DNA from: an uncultured Prevotella sp.
Lineage (GTDB): Bacteria > Bacteroidota > Bacteroidia > Bacteroidales > Bacteroidaceae
Direction of reading: 5' to 3'
NCBI GenBank assembly: GCA_900322035.1
Contig: ONYL01000001.1
Span: 124,001 to 188,000, forward strand
Length of the DNA stretch: 64,000 nt
This document shows positions 9,523 through 16,932 of this stretch, in pieces. The position numbers were made by a program, and so were the translations under genes. Under the pieces are notes generated by a model. That model searched no databases. It was not told the DNA's origin and saw only the letters and a program-made list of their open reading frames with translations. How positions within the stretch are numbered: the stretch's first letter is position 1; each line of letters opens with the position of its first letter.

Positions 9523-9578
9523 TTTAATTCTCTATTTATAAATATTTTAAAAACGTTTTTGCTATTTCTATTTCGACT

Positions 9579-9587
9579 GCAAATTTA
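9579..9587 (-). promoter_or_regulatory. -7 box of pgk
   Basis: Read on the minus strand: TAAATTTGC, about 57 bases before the ATG. I see no clear -33 partner. Confidence 0.55.
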
Positions 9588-9631
9588 CTAAAAAGATTGC
9601 AGATATATGGTTTTGAAAGAATGTTTTTTTG

Positions 9632-10792
9632 TTATATCCTGTGAATTGTATGGTTTCTGCAAACTCGACTTCTCAAATTGCTGTAGAGATAGTTCACACT
9701 CAGTGGTATACCGACACCGGCTATGCTATACAATATCCAGAACAGATCCTCCTGGGAATGTTCGTGAATCACCATGTGACAACCTATTTGCAGCCAGTCG
9801 AGGCCGTAGTACCAGATTTTGATAAGGCTCACGACCTTGAACGCCACTATATGAAAAACGAAAACGCAAAGCGTATTGTCTCCACAGTAGACAAGGAATC
9901 GTTTCAACAGACTTTCATGCCGGTTGATCACTACGCTGACATTATAAGTCATAAGGAAGCCCAACAAAGCTGGAACGGGTAGCGCGAGAACATGATGCAG
10001 ACTGATACGGAATGTCATTGATGCCGTAAACCAAGTAGCCCCGGCTACAACCACTGAGGCATAAGCCAGCGTAAGCCACCATGTCTGTGGAATGCGATGC
10101 AACACATAACGCAGCAGAAAACCTATCCCAAAAAACATACACCCCATCAGATCGCGGTCGCCGCCTTGAACAAGAGAGATCATGCGCAATTGTTCGGAAC
10201 TCTTCCAAACCATCACCAAGAAAAGCACGACCACAATAGAACCGCCAATACGCAAGGCTGTGCTACTGGACTCCTGGCAATCTCTCCAAGTTTTGTTAAA
10301 TAGTCGACAAAAGCTTTTATCTGCGGTGACGCCTAATTGAAAGAGTACCAAGAACAGAATACTGGCTACCAATAGAGCCCTGAAAAACCAAAAAGCACCT
10401 GCCAGAAACTCATCGTAACCACCCATGGCGGTAATGATATTCCAAAAGTTCTGCTGCAACTGATGCCATGAATAAGGATGAGTCACGCCACCTTGAAAAT
10501 TGCCGTATTTCTCGTTGAGAATGCCCCACTTGAACATCAAATTATGAATGATGAGAAAGAAAAGCGCCCATTTTACGAACGGCACATATAATCCTTTGAG
10601 ACGTCGCTTTACAAAAGTCGCCTCATCATTGAGGTATTTGAGATTGAAGAAATAGCCTGCCGTGATGAAAAACAGCGGCATGTGAAACTCATAGATAAAC
10701 GCACTGATTGCACCGGGTGCCTCAGCGTGTCCAATCACCATGAGAATGATGGCCAGTCCCTTACAGATGGAAATGGAAGAGTCGTGCTTCAT
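9632..10792 (-). CDS. Acyltransferase family 3 membrane protein
   Basis: A 386-residue protein with about ten hydrophobic segments. The N-terminus ISICKGLAIILMVIGHAEAPG contains the His of the acyltransferase-3 (OafA/YrhL-type) family, followed by FIYEFHMPLFFITAGYFF, another conserved block. Members move acetyl or other acyl groups across the inner membrane onto sugars such as O-antigen, capsule or peptidoglycan. The acceptor cannot be told here; no glycosyltransferases are nearby. Its ATG overlaps the end of queC by four bases (10789-10792), so the two are translationally coupled even though their functions look unrelated. Confidence 0.85.
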   Translation of the reverse strand: MKHDSSISICKGLAIILMVIGHAEAPGAISAFIYEFHMPLFFITAGYFFNLKYLNDEATFVKRRLKGLYVPFVKWALFFLIIHNLMFKWGILNEKYGNFQGGVTHPYSWHQLQQNFWNIITAMGGYDEFLAGAFWFFRALLVASILFLVLFQLGVTADKSFCRLFNKTWRDCQESSSTALRIGGSIVVVLFLVMVWKSSEQLRMISLVQGGDRDLMGCMFFGIGFLLRYVLHRIPQTWWLTLAYASVVVAGATWFTASMTFRISLHHVLALPVPALLGFLMTYNVSVVINRHESLLKRFLVYCGDNTLCVFVFHIVAFKVVSLIKIWYYGLDWLQIGCHMVIHEHSQEDLFWILYSIAGVGIPLSVNYLYSNLRSRVCRNHTIHRI

Positions 10793-11442
10793 TGCTCGTA
10801 TTCAGTCGGATCTTGAAGATGGGCCAGCCGGAAAGCCTCTTTTCGCTCACGACATGTGCCACAAGTGCCACAATGTTTCTCTCCACCTTTATAGCAACTC
10901 CACGTCTCCGCATAGTTGATCCCCAATTGATGACCGCGCAGGGCTATGTCTTCCTTCCGCCAGTGGGTATAAGGAGCCTCTACCCCCACATGAATATAGG
11001 TGCCCGCCTTTGCAGCGGCATCGATGGCGGTTATAAACTCAGGCCTGCAATCGGGATAAATAGCATGATCGCCACCATGGTTGGCGATGTAGACCCGCTT
11101 GAGCCGATGACTCTCGGCAATCCCCACGGCAATGCTGAGCATGATGCCGTTGCGGAAGGGCACAACGGTCGACTTCATATTGTCATCGTCGTAGTTGCCG
11201 TCGGGAATAGCGTCAGCACCTTCCATCAGACTGCTTTTCAGGTACCTGGGCATAAAGTCGAGATCAATGACTATGTGCTTAATGCCCAACCGCTCACAAT
11301 GCAGCTTGGCAAAAGCAAGTTCCTTCTTATTGTGATTGCTACCGTAGTTAAATGATATTCCGAGCGCAATTTCTTCTTGTTTGTCGTAGAGCAAGGTGAT
11401 ACTGTCCATACCCCCACTCACGATGATAGCTGAATCTTTCAT
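10789..11442 (-). CDS. queC: 7-cyano-7-deazaguanine synthase QueC
   Basis: A 217-residue cytoplasmic enzyme that turns 7-carboxy-7-deazaguanine into preQ0 using ATP and ammonia, a step in making the queuosine tRNA modification. The PP-loop VSGGMDS is at residues 8-14, and the zinc-binding C-terminus has SCYKGGEKHCGTCGTCRERK with the four expected Cys. It is the middle gene of radA-queC-acyltransferase: 24 bases after radA and overlapping the next gene by four. No other queuosine genes (queD, queE, queF) are in the window. Confidence 0.96.
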   Translation of the reverse strand: MKDSAIIVSGGMDSITLLYDKQEEIALGISFNYGSNHNKKELAFAKLHCERLGIKHIVIDLDFMPRYLKSSLMEGADAIPDGNYDDDNMKSTVVPFRNGIMLSIAVGIAESHRLKRVYIANHGGDHAIYPDCRPEFITAIDAAAKAGTYIHVGVEAPYTHWRKEDIALRGHQLGINYAETWSCYKGGEKHCGTCGTCRERKEAFRLAHLQDPTEYEQ

Positions 11443-11466
11443 TTTATATTTGTTAATGATGATGAT

Positions 11467-12870
11467 TTATCCGAACAGTTCTCTCAACGCCTCCTCAACT
11501 TTTTTCACGGGATGCAGCTGAATGTTGTATTTTCGCGGATCAATACCGTTCATGTTATATGCCGGCAGCAATATATGGCTGAAACCGAGTTTCTCGGCTT
11601 CAGCAACCCGCTGCTCGATGCGATTCACCGGGCGTACTTCGCCCGAGAGTCCCACTTCGCCACACATGCACCATCCCGTCTCGATGGCCGTATCGACATT
11701 GCTCGACAACACAGCAGCGATGACACTCAGGTCCATTGCCATATCCGTCACACGTAATCCGCCGGCTATGTTGAGGAACACATCTTTCTGCATCAGTTTG
11801 AAGCCCACCCGTTTTTCAAGGACGGCCAACAGCATATTGAGCCGTCGCTGGTCGAAGCCTGTTGCTGAACGCTGAGGCGTGCCGTAGGCAGCCGAAGACA
11901 CAAGTGCCTGGGTCTCTACAAGAAATGGGCGAATGCCCTCCACAGCCGAAGAAATGGCGATTCCGGACAATCCCTCGTGATCCTGAGTGAGAAGCAATTC
12001 TGAAGGATTGCTTACCTGGCGCAATCCGTTCTGTCTCATCTCATAGATACCTAACTCAGACGTACTGCCAAAACGATTCTTAATGGATCGTAGAATTCGG
12101 TACATATAATGCTGGTCACCCTCAAACTGGATAACGGTGTCGACAATATGTTCGAGAATCTTTGGTCCGGCGAGTGTCCCTTCTTTGTTGATATGCCCAA
12201 TAAGAATCACCGGCGTGCCGCTTGTCTTGGCAAAGTGAAGCAGAGCTGAGGCACACTCCCGCACTTGGGTGATGCTCCCCGGTGAGCTGTCCACAGTTTC
12301 GGTGCTGACGGTTTGAATGGAATCTACGATGACAATGTCGGGTTTTACCCCTTCAATGTCTTTGAAAATATTCTCCAAGGAGTTCTCACAAAGGAGCGTG
12401 ATGGTGTCGGGCAGCTCGCCGCCTTCGGCTAAACGGTCGGCTCTCAGTTTTATCTGGTGGGCACTTTCCTCACCACTCACGTAGAGCACATTGCGGTCGG
12501 TCAGCTGGAGTATCGTCTGAAGGAGCAATGTACTTTTTCCGATACCAGGCTCACCGCCTAACAGCACGATGCTTCCCTTGACGAGCCCACCGCCCAATAC
12601 ACGGTTAAGCTCGCTGTCGTGCATGTCTATGCGGGGTTCGTCCATGGCCGAAACGTCACGAAGCTTTACAGCCCGTTGACCACCCATCGCTTGCCGGCGA
12701 TGCCCATTGAGCACCATGGCTGCGGTGCTTGCCGCGGTGGTGCCGCTATCTGCCGCCACACGTATTTGCTTGAACGTGTTCCACTGTCCACAATTCGGAC
12801 AGCGCCCCATCCATTTTTGCGACTCCTGCCCGCAGTTGGAACACACGTATGCTATCTTGTCTTTTGCCAT
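11467..12870 (-). CDS. radA: DNA repair protein RadA
   Basis: A 467-residue protein of standard length. It starts with the C4 zinc finger (CSNCGQ…CPNCGQ, residues 10-27), then a RecA-like ATPase with Walker A GGEPGIGKST (about 95-105), the RadA-specific KNRFGSTSELGIYEM, and a C-terminal Lon-protease-like domain ending near VNRIEQRVAEAEKLGF and LPAYN. RadA drives branch migration during recombinational repair. It is the first gene of a three-gene minus-strand unit. A minus-strand box TACTTTTG (12891-12898) sits 21 bases before the ATG. Confidence 0.97.
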   Translation of the reverse strand: MAKDKIAYVCSNCGQESQKWMGRCPNCGQWNTFKQIRVAADSGTTAASTAAMVLNGHRRQAMGGQRAVKLRDVSAMDEPRIDMHDSELNRVLGGGLVKGSIVLLGGEPGIGKSTLLLQTILQLTDRNVLYVSGEESAHQIKLRADRLAEGGELPDTITLLCENSLENIFKDIEGVKPDIVIVDSIQTVSTETVDSSPGSITQVRECASALLHFAKTSGTPVILIGHINKEGTLAGPKILEHIVDTVIQFEGDQHYMYRILRSIKNRFGSTSELGIYEMRQNGLRQVSNPSELLLTQDHEGLSGIAISSAVEGIRPFLVETQALVSSAAYGTPQRSATGFDQRRLNMLLAVLEKRVGFKLMQKDVFLNIAGGLRVTDMAMDLSVIAAVLSSNVDTAIETGWCMCGEVGLSGEVRPVNRIEQRVAEAEKLGFSHILLPAYNMNGIDPRKYNIQLHPVKKVEEALRELFG

Positions 12871-12890
12871 CTTCTATATTTTGCGTTCTA

Positions 12891-12898
12891 CAAAAGTA
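12891..12898 (-). promoter_or_regulatory. -7 box of radA operon
   Basis: Read on the minus strand: TACTTTTG, 21 bases upstream of the radA ATG. It is back to back with the plus-strand box at 12931. Confidence 0.6.
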
Positions 12899-12930
12899 AT
12901 AATTAATTTTGGAACTCAAAAAATTATTGC

Positions 12931-12939
12931 TACTTTTGC
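12931..12939 (+). promoter_or_regulatory. -7 box of the substrate-binding lipoprotein gene
   Basis: TACTTTTGC matches the consensus. TTTTGG at about 12907-12912 lies near the -33 position. The transcript would carry a leader of about 90 bases. Confidence 0.7.
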
Positions 12940-12966
12940 ATCCGCTAATATCGCATGACTAATAAT

Positions 12967-13034
12967 CTCAGAGAAGGGTGACTCATGAAAAACAGTACAA
13001 TGGGTTGTCCTTCTTTTGAGTTTTAATTTGTTTT
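12967..13034 (+). promoter_or_regulatory. Structured leader, attenuator-like hairpin
   Basis: CTCA(G)AGAAGG (12967-12977) can pair with CCTTCT(TT)TGAG (13009-13020), and a T-rich stretch (13021-13034) follows just before the ATG at 13039. This could act as an intrinsic terminator or ligand-controlled leader for the next gene. I compared it by eye with TPP and preQ1 riboswitches and found no match. Confidence 0.4.
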
Positions 13035-13038
13035 GGAT

Positions 13039-13917
13039 ATGAAAAAGTCTTTTATCTACATACTCACACTTGCATTCTTGCTTCTGCTCAGTTCGTGCGG
13101 CGAGTCGCGACAGACCCGTATTGCCCGCACAAGGGCAGAATATGAGAAGCAGATGCGCGAAAACCGTGCCGCGCTGAAAATCGGCGTCCTGCCCACGTTG
13201 GACTGTCTGCCGCTCTTTATTGCCCAGGACGACAGTCTTTTCAAAGCGACTGGTTCCGATATTCGTCTGAAGATGCGCAACTCTCAGCTTGACAACGATA
13301 CGGCCTTTATCGGAGGCAGCCTTGAAGGCATGGTGACCGATATCAAACGATTAGAATATATCGAGAAGAAGGGGGTTGGCGTGAAGCGCGTAGCCACGAC
13401 CAATGCCTATTGGCAACTCTTCGGCAATCCGATGGCGAGAATATTCGAAGTGAAACAACTCGGCAACAAGATGGTTGCCATGACCCGATATTCTGCCACC
13501 GACTATCTGACCGATGTAGCCCTTAAAGGGGTAAAAACACAAGGTATGGTTTTCAGCGTGCAGTTCAACGATGTAAAATTGCGGTTGAAGATGTTGCTCA
13601 ACAATGAGATGGATGCTCTTTGGCTCACAGAACCTCAGGCCACCCAAGCCCGCCTGTTTGGTGCCAACATGCTCTACGACTCTCGGAAAGCTGGCTTTCA
13701 TTTAGGAGCCATCGCTTTCCGCCAGAAGGCATGGGACGACGAAACACGTAAGAAACAGATAACTGATTTCATCTCGGCATACAACCAGGCTGTGGACAGC
13801 ATCAATGCCCACGGGATCAGTCGCTACGGGAAAATCATCCAAAAGTATTGTGGCTGCAACGATAAGACCGTCAAAGCTTTGCCTAAGTTGAAATACCAGC
13901 ACATCCAAGTCAAATGA
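13039..13917 (+). CDS. Substrate-binding lipoprotein (NitT/TauT/NMT1-like)
   Basis: The ATG at 13039 gives 292 residues and a clean lipoprotein signal (MKKSFIYILTLAF…LLLLSSC), so I reject the TTG two codons earlier. After the acylated Cys comes LKIGVLPTLDCLPLFIAQDD, which resembles the start of periplasmic binding proteins of the NitT/TauT/NMT1-THI5 superfamily, with ALWLTEPQATQARLFGA later. Such proteins normally deliver a small molecule to an ABC transporter, but no permease or ATPase gene is near. Its stop overlaps the start of the following TPR gene (ATGA at 13914-13917), so the two are coupled. The ligand is unknown. Confidence 0.75.
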   Translation: MKKSFIYILTLAFLLLLSSCGESRQTRIARTRAEYEKQMRENRAALKIGVLPTLDCLPLFIAQDDSLFKATGSDIRLKMRNSQLDNDTAFIGGSLEGMVTDIKRLEYIEKKGVGVKRVATTNAYWQLFGNPMARIFEVKQLGNKMVAMTRYSATDYLTDVALKGVKTQGMVFSVQFNDVKLRLKMLLNNEMDALWLTEPQATQARLFGANMLYDSRKAGFHLGAIAFRQKAWDDETRKKQITDFISAYNQAVDSINAHGISRYGKIIQKYCGCNDKTVKALPKLKYQHIQVK

Positions 13918-16109
13918 TGAAAGGAGACAAAGATATGGAAGAACTTTTTTCACTCTACGAGGTGCGCGCATGTATCTTGGAGTCTGAGGACTTGGGGCGC
14001 GCGCTGAGAATTCTCGACGAGGCACTTGCCAACTATTCATCTCTTCACACCGACGAGCGTCTGGAAGACATCCGCATGGACTACAGCCGGATGAAAGATT
14101 TCGTGCTGCGCGGATTCCGCGACCTTCAACGGGAGACGCTCTACCGCCAGCTGCTTCGCAGGCTTTTTGTTGTGGTCAACGACATCATCCTCCAATCCTA
14201 TCTCCACAACAAGACTTCCTACATGACGGCGGCCGTGAAATGCCGCAATATGGGCATTTGCAACGACGATATCAAAATGCGCCTTGAAGGATTTGTGCAG
14301 GACGTGGCCATGCTCTCGCTCACGCCCGACGAGCAGCGCCGCCAGCAGATCTATCAAGAACACTTCGACTGGCTGAGCCGTCTTTTCGACGCTATTTTGA
14401 TCTCTCCTCAGTGGAAAGAATCACAGTTCAGTTTTTGGGCAGACATTCTCGTCTCCCCCACGATCGACGCTTCCGACGCTTCGTTGCTCACGTCGGCGAT
14501 CATGCTCTCGTGTATCAATATCTTCGACGTGGAAAAATTCCATCTGCTCGTACACATAGCCCTCGTCTCACACGACGAGACGCTTCGACAGCGGGCCATG
14601 GCGGGTATGGCACTCTCCTTGGACAACGGCTGCGACTGCTCCCCGCTGTATCCAGAAATGCAAGAGTGGATCGATGCCTTCACTGCCGACGAATCACGTT
14701 GCCGGCAACTCTTAGAGATGCAGATGCAAGTGGTCTACTGTTTCGATGTTGACAAAGACACGGCTACGATCCGCAAAGACATCATGCCGGGAATCATAAA
14801 GAATCAAAACTTCACAATCGATCGCAACGGCATTCATGAAAAGGAAGAGGATTCCCTGGAGGACATTCTCCACGGCGACGATTTTGACCGTCGAATGGAC
14901 GAAATGGAGAAAAGCATGAAGCGCATTCGCGACATGCAGAAAAACGGTAGTGACATTTATTTTGGCGGATTTTCCCACATGAAGCGCTTTGCTTTCTTCT
15001 ACGTGCTGAGCAACTGGTTTGCGCCCTTCACGGCCGACCATCCGGGTTTAGCCGAGGCCAGTGCCAAGCTGCCCGGCGGACGGCAGCTGATTGAGCGCAT
15101 CAGCGCAGTGTCCCCATTCTGCGATTCTGACGCCTATAGTTTCGCCTTTGCCTTGTCGTCGGTCATCAATCAATTGCCCGAAAGCGTACGCGAAATGATG
15201 AAAAACGCGGATGCCATGCTCGGCCCAGAACAGCCCGAAGGAATGCGGACTCAGCCTGCCTACATCCGACTGATGTATCTGCAGAGCCTGTACCGTTTTT
15301 TCCGTCTTTATATCCATAAGGACGACTTCAGCAATCCCTTTGACTACGACAGCGACAAACGGCGTTTCTTCTTCATTCATCCCCTACTCCGACACACGCC
15401 CCTAAGGCAGTTGGCGGTGAGATTGGAACAGTTCATGGTCAAGCGGCATCGCTTTGATCTGCTCGGCGATATAGTCGACCACTATGCAGAGGAACCTCTC
15501 ACCCTTGGTGAACGGCGCATGAAAGCTCTCTGGCTGGAAAAGCAGGGGAAAACAGACGAGGCGGCAGACAATTACCAGCGAATCCTCAAAGAATATCCCG
15601 ACGACAAGGCGGCCTTGGCCAAAGTGGCATGGATAGACATGGAAAGAGGCAACTACACAGAGGCCGCAGACCACTACCGCCGACTCTGCCAGCTGAAGCC
15701 GGACGATGTGGCCTACCAGATCAGATGGGGAATTTGCCTGCTGTGGACCAACAAGTCGGACGAAGGCCTGCAAAAGCTTTATGAGCTGGACTTTCGCTAT
15801 CCCGACAACACAGATGTAAGACGGGCTTTGGCCTGGGGACTTCTTCTTCAGGGAAAAGCCAAGAAGGCAGAGGAGACTTACGACCGACTGCTGTCAAGCG
15901 GACAAGACGAATCCCAAGACTGGCTCAACGCCGCTTACAGCAAATGGTTTCAGGGAAAAGTCAGCGATGCCGTGATTCTTTTCAAAAACTACAAGGCAAA
16001 GGAAAACCACGACATCCGCAAAGCCTTCGAAAACGACAGTCAGTTATTCCTCATTTATGGAGTAACAAGCTGCGACATACATATTATGCTCGACTTAATC
16101 GATGAATAA
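13914..16109 (+). CDS. Large TPR protein coupled to the substrate-binding lipoprotein
   Basis: The frame from 13914 gives 731 residues. An alternative ATG at 13935 (MEELFSLYEVR) follows an AAAGGAG stretch and may be the true start. There is no signal peptide, so it is probably cytoplasmic. The first 480 residues are helical and unfamiliar to me; residues from about 525 to 690 hold clear tetratricopeptide-like units (DEAADNYQRILKEYPDDKAA, YTEAADHYRRLCQLKPDD, KKAEETYDRLL). TPR domains bind partner proteins. The four-base overlap with the lipoprotein gene implies the two products are made together, but I cannot name a shared process. No gene follows for 347 bases. Confidence 0.75.
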   Translation: MMKGDKDMEELFSLYEVRACILESEDLGRALRILDEALANYSSLHTDERLEDIRMDYSRMKDFVLRGFRDLQRETLYRQLLRRLFVVVNDIILQSYLHNKTSYMTAAVKCRNMGICNDDIKMRLEGFVQDVAMLSLTPDEQRRQQIYQEHFDWLSRLFDAILISPQWKESQFSFWADILVSPTIDASDASLLTSAIMLSCINIFDVEKFHLLVHIALVSHDETLRQRAMAGMALSLDNGCDCSPLYPEMQEWIDAFTADESRCRQLLEMQMQVVYCFDVDKDTATIRKDIMPGIIKNQNFTIDRNGIHEKEEDSLEDILHGDDFDRRMDEMEKSMKRIRDMQKNGSDIYFGGFSHMKRFAFFYVLSNWFAPFTADHPGLAEASAKLPGGRQLIERISAVSPFCDSDAYSFAFALSSVINQLPESVREMMKNADAMLGPEQPEGMRTQPAYIRLMYLQSLYRFFRLYIHKDDFSNPFDYDSDKRRFFFIHPLLRHTPLRQLAVRLEQFMVKRHRFDLLGDIVDHYAEEPLTLGERRMKALWLEKQGKTDEAADNYQRILKEYPDDKAALAKVAWIDMERGNYTEAADHYRRLCQLKPDDVAYQIRWGICLLWTNKSDEGLQKLYELDFRYPDNTDVRRALAWGLLLQGKAKKAEETYDRLLSSGQDESQDWLNAAYSKWFQGKVSDAVILFKNYKAKENHDIRKAFENDSQLFLIYGVTSCDIHIMLDLIDE

Positions 16110-16215
16110 TGCTGAGGGCCGGACGACTATCGTCTTATCTGTACACCCGGAGCAAGACGAGGTTATATGCCGCAAAACCCAATAGTCAATGTTGAAATTT
16201 ACGATAACTGACACC

Positions 16216-16303
16216 GGCTCGCATTTGGAAGCCCGTCGGCTTCCTTTTGCCACCCCACCGGGCGGCACTTGGAAACCGGCGGGCTTGCAGTTGGCGGCCC
16301 GGA
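16216..16303. repeat. 22-bp tandem element, locus B (4 units)
   Basis: Units start at 16216, 16238, 16260 and 16282, each exactly 22 bases. They share GGC/GGG starts, (C/T)ATTTGG-like or ACTTGG cores and (A/G)CCCG-type ends, as in loci A, C and E. Adjacent units join through palindromes such as AAGCCCGTCGGCTT (one mismatch). The array is between two plus-strand genes. The rest of 16110-16456 is AT-rich and shows nothing I can name. Confidence 0.72.
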
Positions 16304-16456
16304 TGAGTAGCCACGGCACGAGCTGTCTTTTCGCCTATTCGCATCTAATCATACAACAAGCACAGGACGGACAGGGTGAGAATTCACATCACTCATCTGC
16401 TTATAAGAAAAATTGATAAAATAAAGATTGACTCTGGTAAAAAAAAGATCAAAAAC

Positions 16457-16930
16457 ATGCAACACCATCAGACTCTATATTCGCTGTGCCTTTGTCTGGC
16501 ATCCTTCAGCCTGATCTCTCTCACATCCTGCGACGGGCCTCACAAGGGGGAAGAAGACCAGCTTAAGGAAACCGTAGACACCTTTGCATCGGCCTACTTC
16601 AACTGGCATTATAAAGACGCGCTTCAACTGGTCGACTCTGCTTCGCGCAAATGGATCATCTACGCAGCCAGCAACGTGCATCAAGCCGATATCGACTCGC
16701 TGCGCGCCATGCCCGAAGGAGCAACCTTTCACATAAAGGACATAGACTACACTTCCGACTCAACCGCCGTTGCTTTTGTCACTGTGAAAAACTTCTTAGC
16801 CATGGACACCATCGGCACGGCAAGCCACACCGTTGAATCGGCCAAGTTTGCCCTGTCATTAAAATACAAAAAAGAGAAGTGGCACATCTGTCTCACTTCT
16901 CTTCCACGCCCCATGAAGGAACATCATTAA
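16457..16930 (+). CDS. Small lipoprotein, DUF4878/NTF2-like
   Basis: Starting at the ATG at 16457 gives 157 residues with a typical lipoprotein signal ending SLTSC; the upstream in-frame ATG at 16376 would bury this signal and is rejected. The mature part (EDQLKETVDTFASAYFNWHYKDALQLVD… and VKNFLAMDTI…, YKKEKWHICL) has the size and pattern of the cystatin/NTF2-like DUF4878 group, small cell-envelope proteins of unknown role. The gene converges on PBP1A with only two bases between the stops. Confidence 0.62.
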   Translation: MQHHQTLYSLCLCLASFSLISLTSCDGPHKGEEDQLKETVDTFASAYFNWHYKDALQLVDSASRKWIIYAASNVHQADIDSLRAMPEGATFHIKDIDYTSDSTAVAFVTVKNFLAMDTIGTASHTVESAKFALSLKYKKEKWHICLTSLPRPMKEHH

Positions 16931-16932
16931 TA

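Noticed and set aside
12945-13038. Leader before the substrate-binding lipoprotein as a known riboswitch (TPP or preQ1)
   Set aside because: The conserved blocks of those aptamers are missing; only a long hairpin is visible.
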